The notes: generated by a model not told the origin, from the sequence alone. Shown: positions 1 to 10,104, counted from the first letter of the stretch. The stretch is DNA of 14,942 nt from Phosphoribacter sp964558825 (GCA_964558825.1 CAZLGB010000077.1:1-14942), one strand, 5' to 3'. Numbers and translations: made by a program.

Positions 1-132
1 GGGTCAAGGACGCCGCCGACGAGTATGCCGGCCGCGCCCGCGAGGCCGCCGCGCCCCACGTCGAGCGGGTCAAGGACGCCGCCGACGAGTATGCCGGCCG
101 CGCCCGCGAGGCCGCCGCACCGCACGTCGAGC
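1..132 (+). repeat. two tandem 66-bp coding repeats
   Basis: Bases 1-66 and 67-132 are identical except at two positions (the gcgccc versus gcaccg codons), and a third partial unit begins at 133. The unit length is a multiple of three and stays in the reading frame, encoding a 22-residue helical repeat. Near-identity at silent sites suggests recent duplication or gene conversion. More units may lie upstream. Each unit carries one copy of the window's GTATGCCG octamer. Confidence 0.9.
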
Positions 133-911
133 GGGTCAAGGACGCCGTGGCCGACTCCGTTGAGGCGGGTAAGGAGCGGGCGGTCCCGTTGCTGGAGGCC
201 GGCCGTGACACTGCCAGGCCTCTCGTCGAGGCCGGCGCCCCCAAGGTCGCCAAGGCCGTCGAGGACCTCGGCCCGCGGATCGACTCGGCTCGCGACGCGG
301 TCGTCGACGACCTGTTGCCGAAGATCTCCGCGGCCGTCACTGCCCTTGCCAGTGCAGCCAGCGCGGCCAAGGCGCATGCGGCCGAGGCCGTGAGCGAGTC
401 TGCGGCGAGCGCCGCTGCCGCGGCGTCGGACCTCGCTGCCGCAGCGCCCAGCGCGCTCGCCGATGTGAGCGCCGGTGCCGGCTCGGGCGGCTCCAAGCGC
501 AAGGGTGGCGGTCTGCTGCTGCTCTTCGGGGTGGCTGCAGCCGCGGCCGCGGCGGTCACGGCATACCTCTCGCGGCGGCCGAAGGACGACCCGTGGGCCG
601 CCCCGATCACCGAGCAGACCTACCTCGCGCCGGCCCCCCGGCCCGCCGCTCCCGCACCGGAAGCCGTCCAGGACGCATCGCCCGCGCCGGTGCATGCCGT
701 TGTCGACCCGGTCGACCGGTCAGCCGACGAGGCAGCCGACGAGTCGACCGACTCGACGGGCCACGAGGCCGACGACCCGAGCCTGGGGGAGCTCGCCGAC
801 GAGCTCGAGGAGGCGTCGACAGACGACACCACGCCCGGGGCGCTCGCGCAGCTCGGGGATTCGGCCGAGCTCACAGGCGAGGAGTCAGACCCCGTGCAGG
901 ACCGCAGCTGA
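1..911 (+). CDS. Ala-rich helical membrane-anchored protein with 22-residue repeats, 5' end outside window
   Basis: The frame is open from base 3 without a stop, so the gene starts upstream; the GTG at 147 is only an internal codon. About 302 residues are visible. They open with two nearly identical 22-residue units (VKDAADEYAGRAREAAAPHVER) and the start of a third, charged and Ala-rich, predicted amphipathic helices. A long Ala/Val/Lys/Glu helical stretch follows, then a basic SKRKGGG stop-transfer signal and one hydrophobic segment (about residues 168-188, LLLLFGVAAAAAAAV). After this come RRPKDD and a DDPWA motif, and finally an acidic, Pro/Ala-rich disordered tail. The layout suggests a single-pass membrane protein with a helical repeat domain on one face and a disordered tail on the other. 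I recognise the TM-plus-DDPW arrangement as common in actinobacterial hypothetical proteins, but I do not know a function. It converges on the next gene with a 3-bp gap. Confidence 0.8.
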   Translation, partial: VKDAADEYAGRAREAAAPHVERVKDAADEYAGRAREAAAPHVERVKDAVADSVEAGKERAVPLLEAGRDTARPLVEAGAPKVAKAVEDLGPRIDSARDAVVDDLLPKISAAVTALASAASAAKAHAAEAVSESAASAAAAASDLAAAAPSALADVSAGAGSGGSKRKGGGLLLLFGVAAAAAAAVTAYLSRRPKDDPWAAPITEQTYLAPAPRPAAPAPEAVQDASPAPVHAVVDPVDRSADEAADESTDSTGHEADDPSLGELADELEEASTDDTTPGALAQLGDSAELTGEESDPVQDRS

Positions 912-914
912 GGC

Positions 915-1334
915 TCACACCGAGCGCAGGTGCATCCAGGGCTTGGCCAGCTCGAAGAAGCGTCCGCTGATCTCGTCGACGCGGATGGCGATGACGTGGC
1001 TCTTGACGCTCTTGACCCACGGCCGCAGCCGCAGCTGGTCGACCATGAGCGCCTGCTCGCCGGTCAGCTCGACCGCGTGACCGCGGCAGACGACGGTCAT
1101 GGCGGCTTCGTCGGTCACCTCGTCGATCTCGAAGGCCACATCGCCGTTGCTGAGGATGCCCGCGAGCTTGGACCCCTGCGCCGTGCGGAAGACGATGTGC
1201 TGGCCGGCCACGGCATAGTTGATCGGCGCGATCTGGATGCCCTCGCCGTGGTGATAGGCCAGCCGCCCCAGCTCGGTCCGCCGCAGCAGATCCCAGCAAT
1301 CGGCCGGCGTCATCGTGGCGACGCGCCCAGTCAT
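915..1334 (-). CDS. pyridoxamine 5'-phosphate oxidase-family (FMN split-barrel) protein
   Basis: This 139-residue protein has the pattern of small flavin-binding split-barrel proteins. An N-terminal helix (PADCWDLLRRTELGRLAY) leads into a strand (IQIAPINYAV), a strand with the turn VFRTAQGSKLAGIL, an acidic strand (VAFEIDEV) and a VVCRGHAVEL strand. Members bind FMN or F420 and act as oxidoreductases or are uncharacterised; the substrate cannot be read from sequence. A longer frame reaches 1442, but I chose the ATG at 1334 because a strong AGGAGG lies 9 nt before it and homology-like sequence begins there. An ATG at 1313 is also possible. It lies downstream of the APC permease on the same strand, but a 355-bp gap argues for its own promoter. 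Confidence 0.85.
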   Translation of the reverse strand: MTGRVATMTPADCWDLLRRTELGRLAYHHGEGIQIAPINYAVAGQHIVFRTAQGSKLAGILSNGDVAFEIDEVTDEAAMTVVCRGHAVELTGEQALMVDQLRLRPWVKSVKSHVIAIRVDEISGRFFELAKPWMHLRSV

Positions 1335-1689
1335 CGGTCTCGGCCTCCTCAGGCCAGGGGAGCGCTCACTTCCTTCGCTCCTGCTACTCCAGGGTAACTC
1401 GGGCGTCGTCAGCCTCCGGGACCCTGGTCCCGGTTCCCGCACAGATCTGGCTGCTAGGCGACGGAACTCACACCTGACGGCAGCCGTATGCCGCGAAATT
1501 CGTGCCGTGGGTCACTCGCCACGGGGTGGCGCGGTCAGAGGGGACCGCCCGTTGGGGGGTCAGTGAAGGCCGAGACCGAGTGGAAACCCCCTCCCGGAAG
1601 GCGGTCCGCAGCAGCCGGCCGACCCGGCCAGCGTAGGGGGGGAGGCACGGCATACCCAAGGGGGTCTGCCTGCGCGGGTGTGGCGCTGC
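1335..1689. other. 355-bp gap between permease and PPOX gene; several small inverted repeats
   Basis: I find no convincing gene here. Structures seen are an 8-bp-arm inverted repeat at 1416-1433 (CCGGGACC/GGTCCCGG), a CGCCAC/GTGGCG hairpin at 1517-1531, and an overlapping GCGGTC/GACCGC hairpin at 1531-1548. The last two lie downstream of the minus-strand permease stop and could end its transcript, though no T-tract follows. Two copies of GTATGCCG lie here (1486 and 1648). A weak minus-strand -10-like TACCCT (1396-1391) could serve the PPOX gene, but I see no matching -35. Confidence 0.5.
1416..1433. repeat. 8-bp-arm inverted repeat upstream of the PPOX gene
   Basis: CCGGGACC and GGTCCCGG face each other across CT, about 85 bp upstream of the PPOX start on the minus strand. 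It could be an operator or a weak hairpin; nothing decides between them. Confidence 0.4.
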
Positions 1690-3654
1690 TTACCCGCCGA
1701 CGTGCACCTGCGGGCGACGAGCCGCGTCGGCCTCCGCGCGGCGGAGAATCTCGTGGGTGAGCGGGGGGATGTCGCCCTCGCCGGCGAGCAGGAAGCGCAG
1801 CGCGTTTTGCGCCGGGTCGCGCTCGCTCCACTCGAAGTAGACGTGCGGCGGTTCGGTGCCGGTCTCGGGCAGGTTGCGCACGGCGAGCAGCACGGCGGCC
1901 AGGGCGTTGGGCACGGCCGGCCCGGTCGCCCGCACGACGCGGTGCCGCCCGACCTTGACGGCACTGACGGGGACGGCCGCGCTGAAGTCGCTGGCGTCGG
2001 GCACCTCGACCTCGAGGAAGATCACGTCCTCGGTGTGCAGCAGGTGGTTGTCCAGGCGCACGTCATAGGACTTCTCGCGGTATTCCTCGTCGTCGCCGGC
2101 GTCGAGCCGGTTGGCGATGAAGCGCAGCGGCTGCCCCGGCCGGTATGCCGCCGCCAGCAGGGACTTGGCCGAGTCGTCGAAGACGACTCGCGGCACCCGC
2201 AGCTCGGTGCTGCGGCTGACCCGCGAGGCGATGCTGACGACGAGGATCGCCGCGACGAACATCAGGGCGATCCACAGGCCCTCGGGCCGGTCCTTGATGG
2301 TGACGACCGCCGTGTAGACGAAGACCGCGCTGACGACGGCGAAGAAGACCGCGGTGCCGCGGTGCCCGCGGCGCAGCTCGGTGAGGAAGACCGCAATGGC
2401 CGCGGAGGTCATCAGGGCCAGCACGCCGGTCGCATAGGCCCCGGCCTGGGCGTCGACATTGGCCTTGAAGGCGATCGTCACGAGCATCGCCACGGCACCG
2501 AAGACGACGACGAGTGGGCGGGTCGAGCGGGCCCAGTCCGGCGCCATGCCATAGCGCGGCAGATAGCGGGGGACGATGTTGAGCAGCCCCGCCATCGCCG
2601 ATGCCCCGGCGAACCAGAGGATGCCGATCGTCGCGACGTCGTATGCCGTGCCGAAGACCTCGCCGAGCAGGTCGTGGGCGAGATAGGCCAGAGCGCGGCC
2701 GTTGGCCTCGCCGCCGGGCTCGAAGGCTGCGTGCGGGATGAGGATGGTCGTCACCAGGCTCGACCCGATGAGCATGACGCTCATGATGAGCGCGGCGGTG
2801 GTGAGCAGCTTGCGGGCGTTGCGGATCCGCCCGGTCGGCGCTTGCTGGGTGTCGCTCGGGTCGCCCTTGATGAGCGGCATGACGACCACGCCGGTCTCGA
2901 AGCCGGACAGACCCAGCGCCAGCGCGGGGAAGACGAGCAGCGCTGCTCCGATGAGCCCGAGCGGGTTGGGGTGGGCGGTGGTCATCGCGCTGGTCCAGTC
3001 GCCGATGGCGCTGGCGTGCCCGGCGATCTCGATCGCGGCGCGGATGATGACGACGGCCGACAGGCCGAGATAGGCGACGACGAGCACGACGGCGATCCCG
3101 ATGGCCTCCTTGAAGCCCTTGAGGAAGATCGCCGCGAGCAGCACGAGCAGCCCGAGGGTCAGCGGCACCTGGGCGCCTTCGAGCACCGGCTTGAGGAAGG
3201 GGTTCTCGACGAGGTGGGCGCTCGCATCGGCCGCCGAGAGCGTCATGGTGATGACGAAGCCGGTGGCGACGAAGCCGATGAGGGTGAGGACCAGCAGCTT
3301 GCTCGGCCAGTAGGCGAGGAGCCGTTCGAGCATCGAGAGCGACCCGTCGCCGTGCGGACTCTCTTGGGCGACACGGCGATACATCGGCAGCGCGCCGAGC
3401 AGGGTGACGAGCACGAGCACGACGGTGGCCAGCGGCGAGAGCGCCCCGGCGGCCAGCGCGGCGATGCCCGGCTGATAGCCCAGCGTCGAGAAGTAGTCGA
3501 CGCCGGTGAGGCACATGACCCGCCACCACGGCTGGGTGTGGTGGTGCTCGGCGACCTCGGTCTCGTCCTCGTAGAAGCCACCCGGCTCGTGCCAACCCGC
3601 GTCGAGGAACCAATGCCAGAAGGGCCCCCGAGGTTGGCCTGTGGTCGTCGTCAC
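1690..3654 (-). CDS. APC-superfamily (amino-acid transporter-like) permease with long cytosolic C-terminus
   Basis: This 654-residue protein has about 12 hydrophobic segments between residues 50 and 480 and then a soluble domain of about 170 residues. The N-terminal part contains an acidic/His stretch and the block WWRVMCLTGVDYFSTLGYQP, followed by PGIAALAAGALSPLAT. I associate these with large actinobacterial APC-type permeases annotated as amino acid transporters. The substrate is unknown. The start is uncertain. The frame extends to 3762, but the upstream residues look non-coding, so I chose GTG 3654, which gives an N-terminus just before the conserved block; no ordinary SD precedes it. 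That GTG forms the last three bases of a perfect hairpin (3652-3683). The uracil permease stop is only 40 bp upstream on the same strand, so co-transcription of two uptake systems is possible. The soluble tail may be regulatory. Confidence 0.8.
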   Translation of the reverse strand: MTTTTGQPRGPFWHWFLDAGWHEPGGFYEDETEVAEHHHTQPWWRVMCLTGVDYFSTLGYQPGIAALAAGALSPLATVVLVLVTLLGALPMYRRVAQESPHGDGSLSMLERLLAYWPSKLLVLTLIGFVATGFVITMTLSAADASAHLVENPFLKPVLEGAQVPLTLGLLVLLAAIFLKGFKEAIGIAVVLVVAYLGLSAVVIIRAAIEIAGHASAIGDWTSAMTTAHPNPLGLIGAALLVFPALALGLSGFETGVVVMPLIKGDPSDTQQAPTGRIRNARKLLTTAALIMSVMLIGSSLVTTILIPHAAFEPGGEANGRALAYLAHDLLGEVFGTAYDVATIGILWFAGASAMAGLLNIVPRYLPRYGMAPDWARSTRPLVVVFGAVAMLVTIAFKANVDAQAGAYATGVLALMTSAAIAVFLTELRRGHRGTAVFFAVVSAVFVYTAVVTIKDRPEGLWIALMFVAAILVVSIASRVSRSTELRVPRVVFDDSAKSLLAAAYRPGQPLRFIANRLDAGDDEEYREKSYDVRLDNHLLHTEDVIFLEVEVPDASDFSAAVPVSAVKVGRHRVVRATGPAVPNALAAVLLAVRNLPETGTEPPHVYFEWSERDPAQNALRFLLAGEGDIPPLTHEILRRAEADAARRPQVHVGG

Positions 3655-3683
3655 GTGCGGGAGCGTAACGGCTCCCGCACGTG
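3652..3683 (-). terminator. perfect 13-bp hairpin between two permease genes (terminator or translational switch)
   Basis: Arms CACGTGCGGGAGC and GCTCCCGCACGTG are perfectly complementary around a 6-nt loop. The hairpin follows the uracil permease stop (3695) by about a dozen bases. It has no T-tract, so it could be an actinobacterial-style terminator. It also contains the likely GTG start of the APC gene and a GGGAG that could act as ribosome binding site, so it may instead control translation of that gene. Confidence 0.6.
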
Positions 3684-3694
3684 ACGGCCTGCGC

Positions 3695-5128
3695 TCAGAC
3701 CTTGTCGATGCCTTCGTGGCCCACCGTGAGCACCGCGCCGTCGCCGGCTCGGTCGTGCGCATCGCGCAGCTCCGCGTGGGCGAAGGTCCGCGCCAGGTGG
3801 TATGCCGCGATGGTGACGATCGTGCCGAGGGCGATGCCCGACAGCTCGAAAGTGTCGGAGATGTGCAGCGAGGTGTTCCCGATGCCGAGGATGATCCCGG
3901 CGGCCACGGGCACGAGGTTGATCGGGTTGGAGAAGTCGACGCCGTTCTCCTTCCAGATCTTCGCGCCGAGCAGGCCGATCATCCCGTAGAGCACGACGGT
4001 GATCCCGCCGAGCACTCCACCGGGCGTCGCGGCGACGAGCGCCCCGAACTTCGGCGAGAGCCCGAAGAGGATCGCGATGAGCGCCGCGACGTAATAGGCA
4101 GCCGTCGAATAGACCCGCGACGCAGCCATGACGCCGATGTTCTCGGCATACGTCGTCGTGGGCGAGCCGCCGACCGAGGTGGCGACCACGGTCGCGACAC
4201 CGTCAGCCGCGATTGCGCGACCCATGACGTCGTCGAGGCTGGCGCCGGTCATCTCAGCGACCGCCTTGACGTGGCCGGTGTTCTCGGCGATGAGGGCGAT
4301 GATCGCCGGGATGACGACAAGGACGGCCGCGAAGGAGATCGACGGGGCGTGGATGCCGACGAGCTCCTTGCCGTCGGCGCCGAGCGTCGTCGAGGGCGGG
4401 AAGCCGATCCACTTGGCGCTCGCGACGCCGTCGAGGTTGACCCGCCAGTGGGTGGTCGCCTTGCCGGCGCCGGGGTCGAAGCTCGTGATCTGCCCGAAGC
4501 CCTTGTCGAAGATCCACGACAGGACATAGCCGAAGACGAGGCTGAGGAAGATCGAGATGCGCCCGAGGAAGCCCTTGAGCGCGACCGCGCAGATGATCGC
4601 GAAGGTCATGACGATGAGCGCGATCCACTGGTCCTGAGGCCAGTAGACGTTGGCGACGACCGGCGCGAGGTTGAAGCCGATGAGCATGACGACCGCCCCG
4701 GTGACGACCGGCGGCAGGATTCGGTGGATGATCCCCGAGCCGGCGACGTGGACGAGCAGACCGACGAGAGCGAGGACGATGCCGCCGACGAGGATCGCGC
4801 CGGTGACCGTGCGGCTGTCGGCGCCCGGCTGCGCGCGGATCGCCGCGGCGACACCGACGAAGCTCGCCGAGGTGCCGAGATAGGACGGCACCCGGCCGCT
4901 GACCATGAGCAGGAAGATGATCGTCGCGATCCCGCTCATCATGATCGCGAGCTGGGCGTTGAGGCCCATGAGCAGCGGGAAGACGAAGGTCGCGCCGAAC
5001 ATCGCGACGACGTGTTGGGCACCGAGCCCGATGGTTTTGCCCCACGAGAGCCGCTCGTCGGGAGCGACCACCTCTCCCGGAGCGAGGGCGTGTCCATCGC
5101 CCTTGAGGGTCCAGCCGAATGCGCCCAT
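3695..5128 (-). CDS. uraA: NCS2-family uracil/nucleobase permease (UraA-like)
   Basis: The 477-residue protein fits the nucleobase-cation symporter-2 family, inner-membrane H+ symporters for uracil or purines with 14 membrane spans. Family landmarks are visible. TM1 has the Gln-His pair in GAQHVVAMFGAT (Q38, H39). TM8 has AENTGHV (E282, H286), and TM10 has GGSPTTTYAENIGVMAASRVYS (E329); the two glutamates and the histidine match the uracil-binding residues of E. coli UraA in order and approximate spacing. The loop around residues 208-265 is longer than in UraA. The start is supported by AAGGAG 9 nt upstream of the ATG. Uracil is the most likely substrate, but RutG-type pyrimidine or xanthine transport cannot be excluded. 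The downstream neighbour is the APC permease. Confidence 0.88.
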   Translation of the reverse strand: MGAFGWTLKGDGHALAPGEVVAPDERLSWGKTIGLGAQHVVAMFGATFVFPLLMGLNAQLAIMMSGIATIIFLLMVSGRVPSYLGTSASFVGVAAAIRAQPGADSRTVTGAILVGGIVLALVGLLVHVAGSGIIHRILPPVVTGAVVMLIGFNLAPVVANVYWPQDQWIALIVMTFAIICAVALKGFLGRISIFLSLVFGYVLSWIFDKGFGQITSFDPGAGKATTHWRVNLDGVASAKWIGFPPSTTLGADGKELVGIHAPSISFAAVLVVIPAIIALIAENTGHVKAVAEMTGASLDDVMGRAIAADGVATVVATSVGGSPTTTYAENIGVMAASRVYSTAAYYVAALIAILFGLSPKFGALVAATPGGVLGGITVVLYGMIGLLGAKIWKENGVDFSNPINLVPVAAGIILGIGNTSLHISDTFELSGIALGTIVTIAAYHLARTFAHAELRDAHDRAGDGAVLTVGHEGIDKV

Positions 5129-5302
5129 GATGGTGGGCTCCTTCCCGTCACGTGGTGTCCGTTCCGGGGTTTCACCCTCTCACGCCGGGGGGTATGCCGT
5201 GCGCGCACCCCGCGCTCGTGTCGCGCCTTCTCGGCACGAAGGGCTGAGCTGGGTGCGCTGGCCACGTGTCGGGCTGCCCAGGTTCGTCCTCGGAGCCCTG
5301 AC

Positions 5303-5325
5303 GTTTGGCCGCCATGTCGGCGAAG
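5303..5325 (+). repeat. outlying copy of the GGCCGCCATGGCGG-type repeat
   Basis: The stretch GTTTGGCCGCCATGTCGG plus CGAAG matches the two palindromic units at 5380-5403 and 5444-5459, with T in place of G just after the central CCAT. A small GGAGGC/GCCTCC hairpin (5335-5360) lies between this copy and the main element. Confidence 0.65.
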
Positions 5326-5373
5326 CCGGCCCTGGGAGGCTGGGGGATTGGCCGGCCTCCGGGAGCGCCGGGG

Positions 5374-5469
5374 GGCCCAGTTTGGCCGCCATGGCGGTCA
5401 AACTGGTGGATGGCGTTCATATCTCGACGCCATCCACCAATCTCGCCGCCATGGCGGCGAAGCTGGGCC
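5374..5469. repeat. 96-bp nested inverted repeat (BIME/REP-like element)
   Basis: Arms 5374-5416 and 5427-5469 are 43 nt each and match at 37 of 43 positions around a 10-nt loop. The 13 bp next to the loop (TGGTGGATGGCGT and its complement) are perfect. Each arm contains a smaller palindrome of its own: 5380-5403, a 24-mer with one mismatched pair, and 5444-5459, the perfect CGCCGCCATGGCGGCG. Their centres are symmetric about the large hairpin. The element lies just downstream of the PIG-L gene and upstream of uraA, the usual setting of bacterial REP/BIME or MITE-like elements. No target-site duplication was identified. Confidence 0.75.
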
Positions 5470-5538
5470 GACCGGGTGAAGCCGGAGAGAGAAGAACGTG
5501 TGGCCTCCAGGCGGGCCACTCCGCCAGCCGCGCCTCAG

Positions 5539-6306
5539 CTAAACGGCATACCTGCGGAAGAGCATGGCGTGCTCGACGCCAGGCAACCCGAGAGCGGCGG
5601 CACTGCTGGTGAGCACCCAGGTGACCAGCTCGCGCGGCGCCGGAAAGTCAGCGGGGAGGTTGGAGTTGTAGAGCACGTGCGCCTCGAGCGAGGCGATCGC
5701 CGGCTCGAGGTGACCGGTGACGTCGACATAGTGGGTCGGCGCGTTGGCCGCGCCCATGAGCACGGCCTGCACCCCTCCCCAGGGCTCGAGACCCTCCTGC
5801 TCGAGCAGCTCGCGGAAGATCCACCGATTGCCGGCATCGCGGACGGCGTCGAGGGTGGCCAGGCCGACGACCCGGTGGTCGGGCTGGTTGGTCCGCCCGC
5901 CGGCGAAGACCTCCTCGTGGCTGAGAGTGACGACCAAATCCGGGCGGCGGTGGCGCACGACCCGGGCGATGTCGCGACGCAGGTCGGGCCCGTAGACGAG
6001 CACCCCGTCGTCGCCGTCGAGGAAGTCGACGATGTCGACCCCGACCTCGGCGGCGCCGTCGCGCTCCTCCTGGGCGCGCAACGGCCCGGCCTCCTCCGGG
6101 GCGATGGTGTCGATGCCCGCCTCGCCCCGGGTCGCGAGCAGATAGGTCACGGTCTTGCCGGCCTTGGTCCAGCGGTCGACCGCTGCGGCCGTGCCGTATT
6201 CGATGTCGTCGGGATGGGCCGCGACGCAGAGCACCCGCTCGAACGTCGACTCGTCGAGCGGCTCGAGGGCAAGGTGCGGGGGCTGACCGGTCGTGGGCTC
6301 GCTCAT
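5539..6306 (-). CDS. PIG-L/LmbE-family zinc deacetylase
   Basis: This 255-residue protein has the hallmarks of PIG-L/LmbE N-acetylglucosaminyl deacetylases. AAHPDDIEYG lies after the first strand (H31, D34) and NQPDHRVVG later (H144). These match the three zinc ligands of mycothiol deacetylase MshB in order and spacing (H13, D16, H147), and D33 would be the catalytic base. The family removes acetyl groups from GlcNAc-type substrates, including mycothiol intermediates and their conjugates (MshB, Mca), but this member is too generic to name. The frame extends to 6777, but residues upstream are unlike the family. ATG 6306 was chosen, with ATG 6318 four codons earlier as an alternative; neither has a strong SD. 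It is transcribed divergently from glgP. Confidence 0.85.
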   Translation of the reverse strand: MSEPTTGQPPHLALEPLDESTFERVLCVAAHPDDIEYGTAAAVDRWTKAGKTVTYLLATRGEAGIDTIAPEEAGPLRAQEERDGAAEVGVDIVDFLDGDDGVLVYGPDLRRDIARVVRHRRPDLVVTLSHEEVFAGGRTNQPDHRVVGLATLDAVRDAGNRWIFRELLEQEGLEPWGGVQAVLMGAANAPTHYVDVTGHLEPAIASLEAHVLYNSNLPADFPAPRELVTWVLTSSAAALGLPGVEHAMLFRRYAV

Positions 6307-6493
6307 GCGCGTGACCATACCCACGCACGGGTGCGCGCCAACGGCATACAGGGATAAGTGAACTTTGGGCGTTGCGGGACCAAGGGCCCCGCGGGCGATG
6401 GCCCGGCGCTGGTTACGTGATGAGCGCCCTTTCCTCCGCTCGACCCGCCGGCGCGTCGAGAGCCTCCCCACGCCGAACGAGAGGTATGCCGCG
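6307..6493. promoter_or_regulatory. divergent promoter region between PIG-L deacetylase and glgP
   Basis: These 187 bp must drive both genes. A GTATGCCG copy lies near each start (6342 on the minus strand, 6484 on the plus strand). The glgP ribosome binding site GAGAGG (6480-6484 region) ends about 9 nt before its ATG and runs directly into the octamer. I see no confident -35/-10 pair. Confidence 0.5.
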
Positions 6494-9046
<2,553 letters not shown>

Positions 9047-9049
9047 GAC

Positions 9050-9072
9050 GTATGCCGGGCGGCCCGGCATAC
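9050..9072 (+). terminator. hairpin of two facing GTATGCCG copies after glgP
   Basis: Arms GTATGCCGGGC (9050-9060) and GCCCGGCATAC (9062-9072) are perfectly complementary around a single base, four bases after the glgP stop. It is the best terminator candidate for glgP although no T-tract follows; in RNA the innermost pairs would open to form the loop. Confidence 0.6.
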
Positions 9073-9132
9073 CCCTGCGTGCGAGGCGTGGCTTATCGTC
9101 GAACCAGGAGTTCCACAGCTGCCGAGGTGCCG

Positions 9133-9618
9133 ATGATCCGTGTGTTGCCCTTCGTCGTCGAGCTTGCCGTGCTCGTCTACTGCATGCTCGACTGCGTCCA
9201 GACGCCGAAGGAGCGGATCCGCACCCTGCCCAAGGCGGCATGGATCGGCCTGATCATCCTGCTGCCGGTCGTCGGCGGGGTCTGCTGGCTCATCGCCGGT
9301 CGCCCCTCGCGCGGCGCCCGGGCAACGGCCACCGGCGAGACACGCACGGGGGCAGGAGGCCGGGTGACGCCCTGGCCCGGTCGGCCGGTGCGCGACCCGC
9401 GCTCCAGGCCGGGCCGCCGCGCGGTGGCGCCTGACGACGACGACGCCTTCCTCTCCCGCATCGGCCGGGAGGCCGAGGACGAGCGTCTGCTCGACGAGTG
9501 GGAGGCCGAGCAACGCCGGCTCGCGGCAACTCAGGACGCGGGCGGTCCCGCCGATGCCCCGCTCTCTGACGACGAGTCGCCCGACGCCGGCCCTGGCCCT
9601 GGTGCCACGCCGCGATGA
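9133..9618 (+). CDS. PLDc_N-domain membrane protein
   Basis: This 161-residue protein begins with two membrane segments: MIRVLPFVVELAVLVYCMLDC, and AAWIGLIILLPVVGGVCWLIAGRP at about residues 37-59. They are linked by a short positively charged loop (QTPKERIRTLPK). This is the pattern of the phospholipase D-nuclease N-terminal (PLDc_N) family, which in cardiolipin synthases precedes the catalytic part but here stands alone with no HKD motif. The rest is basic and then acidic, low-complexity and probably cytosolic, with a charged helix (RIGREAEDERLLDEWEAEQRRLAA). ATG 9133 was chosen over the longer frame because the hydrophobic helix begins at it and GAGG lies just upstream. It overlaps the thioesterase by 4 bp (ATGA), indicating translational coupling. 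Function unknown. Confidence 0.82.
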   Translation: MIRVLPFVVELAVLVYCMLDCVQTPKERIRTLPKAAWIGLIILLPVVGGVCWLIAGRPSRGARATATGETRTGAGGRVTPWPGRPVRDPRSRPGRRAVAPDDDDAFLSRIGREAEDERLLDEWEAEQRRLAATQDAGGPADAPLSDDESPDAGPGPGATPR

Positions 9619-10094
9619 CGCTCTTGACGGCCCAGGACCTGCAGGACTTCCTCGCGCGCGAGTTCCCGGAGGTCGGTGGGCTGGACATCCGCGTCGAGCG
9701 GGTGGACGAGCGGACCATCACCGTGCGCCTGCCGCATCATCCGAGCAGCCTGCGTCCTGGCGGCACGATCTCCGGGCCGACGATGTTCACCCTCGCCGAC
9801 GTCGCCACCTATCTGCTCATCCTCGCCCAGATCGGGCCGGTCGCCCTCGCGGTGACGACGAGCGTGGGGATGAACTTCCTGCGCAAGCCGCCGCCGGGTG
9901 ACCTCATCGCCGAGGCCGAGCTGCTCAAGCTCGGCGCCCGCCTCGCGATCGGCCATGTCCGCATCCACGCCGCCGACAGCTCGGACCTCGTCGCCGACGC
10001 CTCGCTGACCTATTCGATCCCGCCGCACGCGAGCGCCACGCAGGCGAGCCCCACGCACGCGATCCCTGCGCCGTCGATCACCCTGCCACAGTAG
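9615..10094 (+). CDS. PaaI-like hotdog-fold thioesterase family protein
   Basis: The 159-residue protein contains the PaaI/YbgC-like hotdog pattern. HHPSSLRPGGTISGPTMFTLADVATYLLI is the central helix with the catalytic-region Asp, followed by strands VALAVTTSVGMNFLRKPPPGDLIAEAELLKLG and LAIGHVRIHAA. Such proteins hydrolyse acyl-CoA thioesters; the acyl chain is unknown. The last 25 or so residues (HASATQASPTHAIPAPS) are a low-complexity extension outside the fold. The start codon overlaps the stop of the preceding PLDc_N gene, so the two form an operon. Its stop is 10 bp from the stop of the convergent sirtuin gene, leaving almost no room for a terminator. Confidence 0.87.
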   Translation: MTLLTAQDLQDFLAREFPEVGGLDIRVERVDERTITVRLPHHPSSLRPGGTISGPTMFTLADVATYLLILAQIGPVALAVTTSVGMNFLRKPPPGDLIAEAELLKLGARLAIGHVRIHAADSSDLVADASLTYSIPPHASATQASPTHAIPAPSITLPQ

Positions 10095-10104
10095 GCGTTT
10101 GGCG

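Larger units (their letters stand above)
5129..5538. other. 410-bp gap upstream of uraA holding a palindromic repeat element
   Basis: No believable gene lies here; the short frames across it arise from the repeats. The part next to uraA (5129-5300) should hold its minus-strand promoter, but I see no clear -35/-10. One GTATGCCG copy is at 5192. Bases 5303-5469 carry the repeat element described separately. Confidence 0.6.

Noticed and set aside
1678..3684. 668-codon plus-strand open frame opposite the APC permease
   Set aside because: The translation is Arg/Asp/Gly/His-rich low complexity without any motif, typical of the antisense of GC-rich genes; the minus strand gives a clear membrane transporter.
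3652..5154. CACGTG boxes near both permease genes as a shared operator
   Set aside because: CACGTG also occurs at about 5269 and 9010 without context, and several chance copies are expected at this GC, so a shared operator is not supported.
3641..5479. 612-codon plus-strand frame opposite uraA
   Set aside because: Low-complexity Asp/Arg composition, antisense of a well-supported NCS2 permease.
5172..5519. Short frames with repeated RHGGxTG-like words
   Set aside because: They are translations of the palindromic DNA repeats in this gap; the same words appear on both strands.
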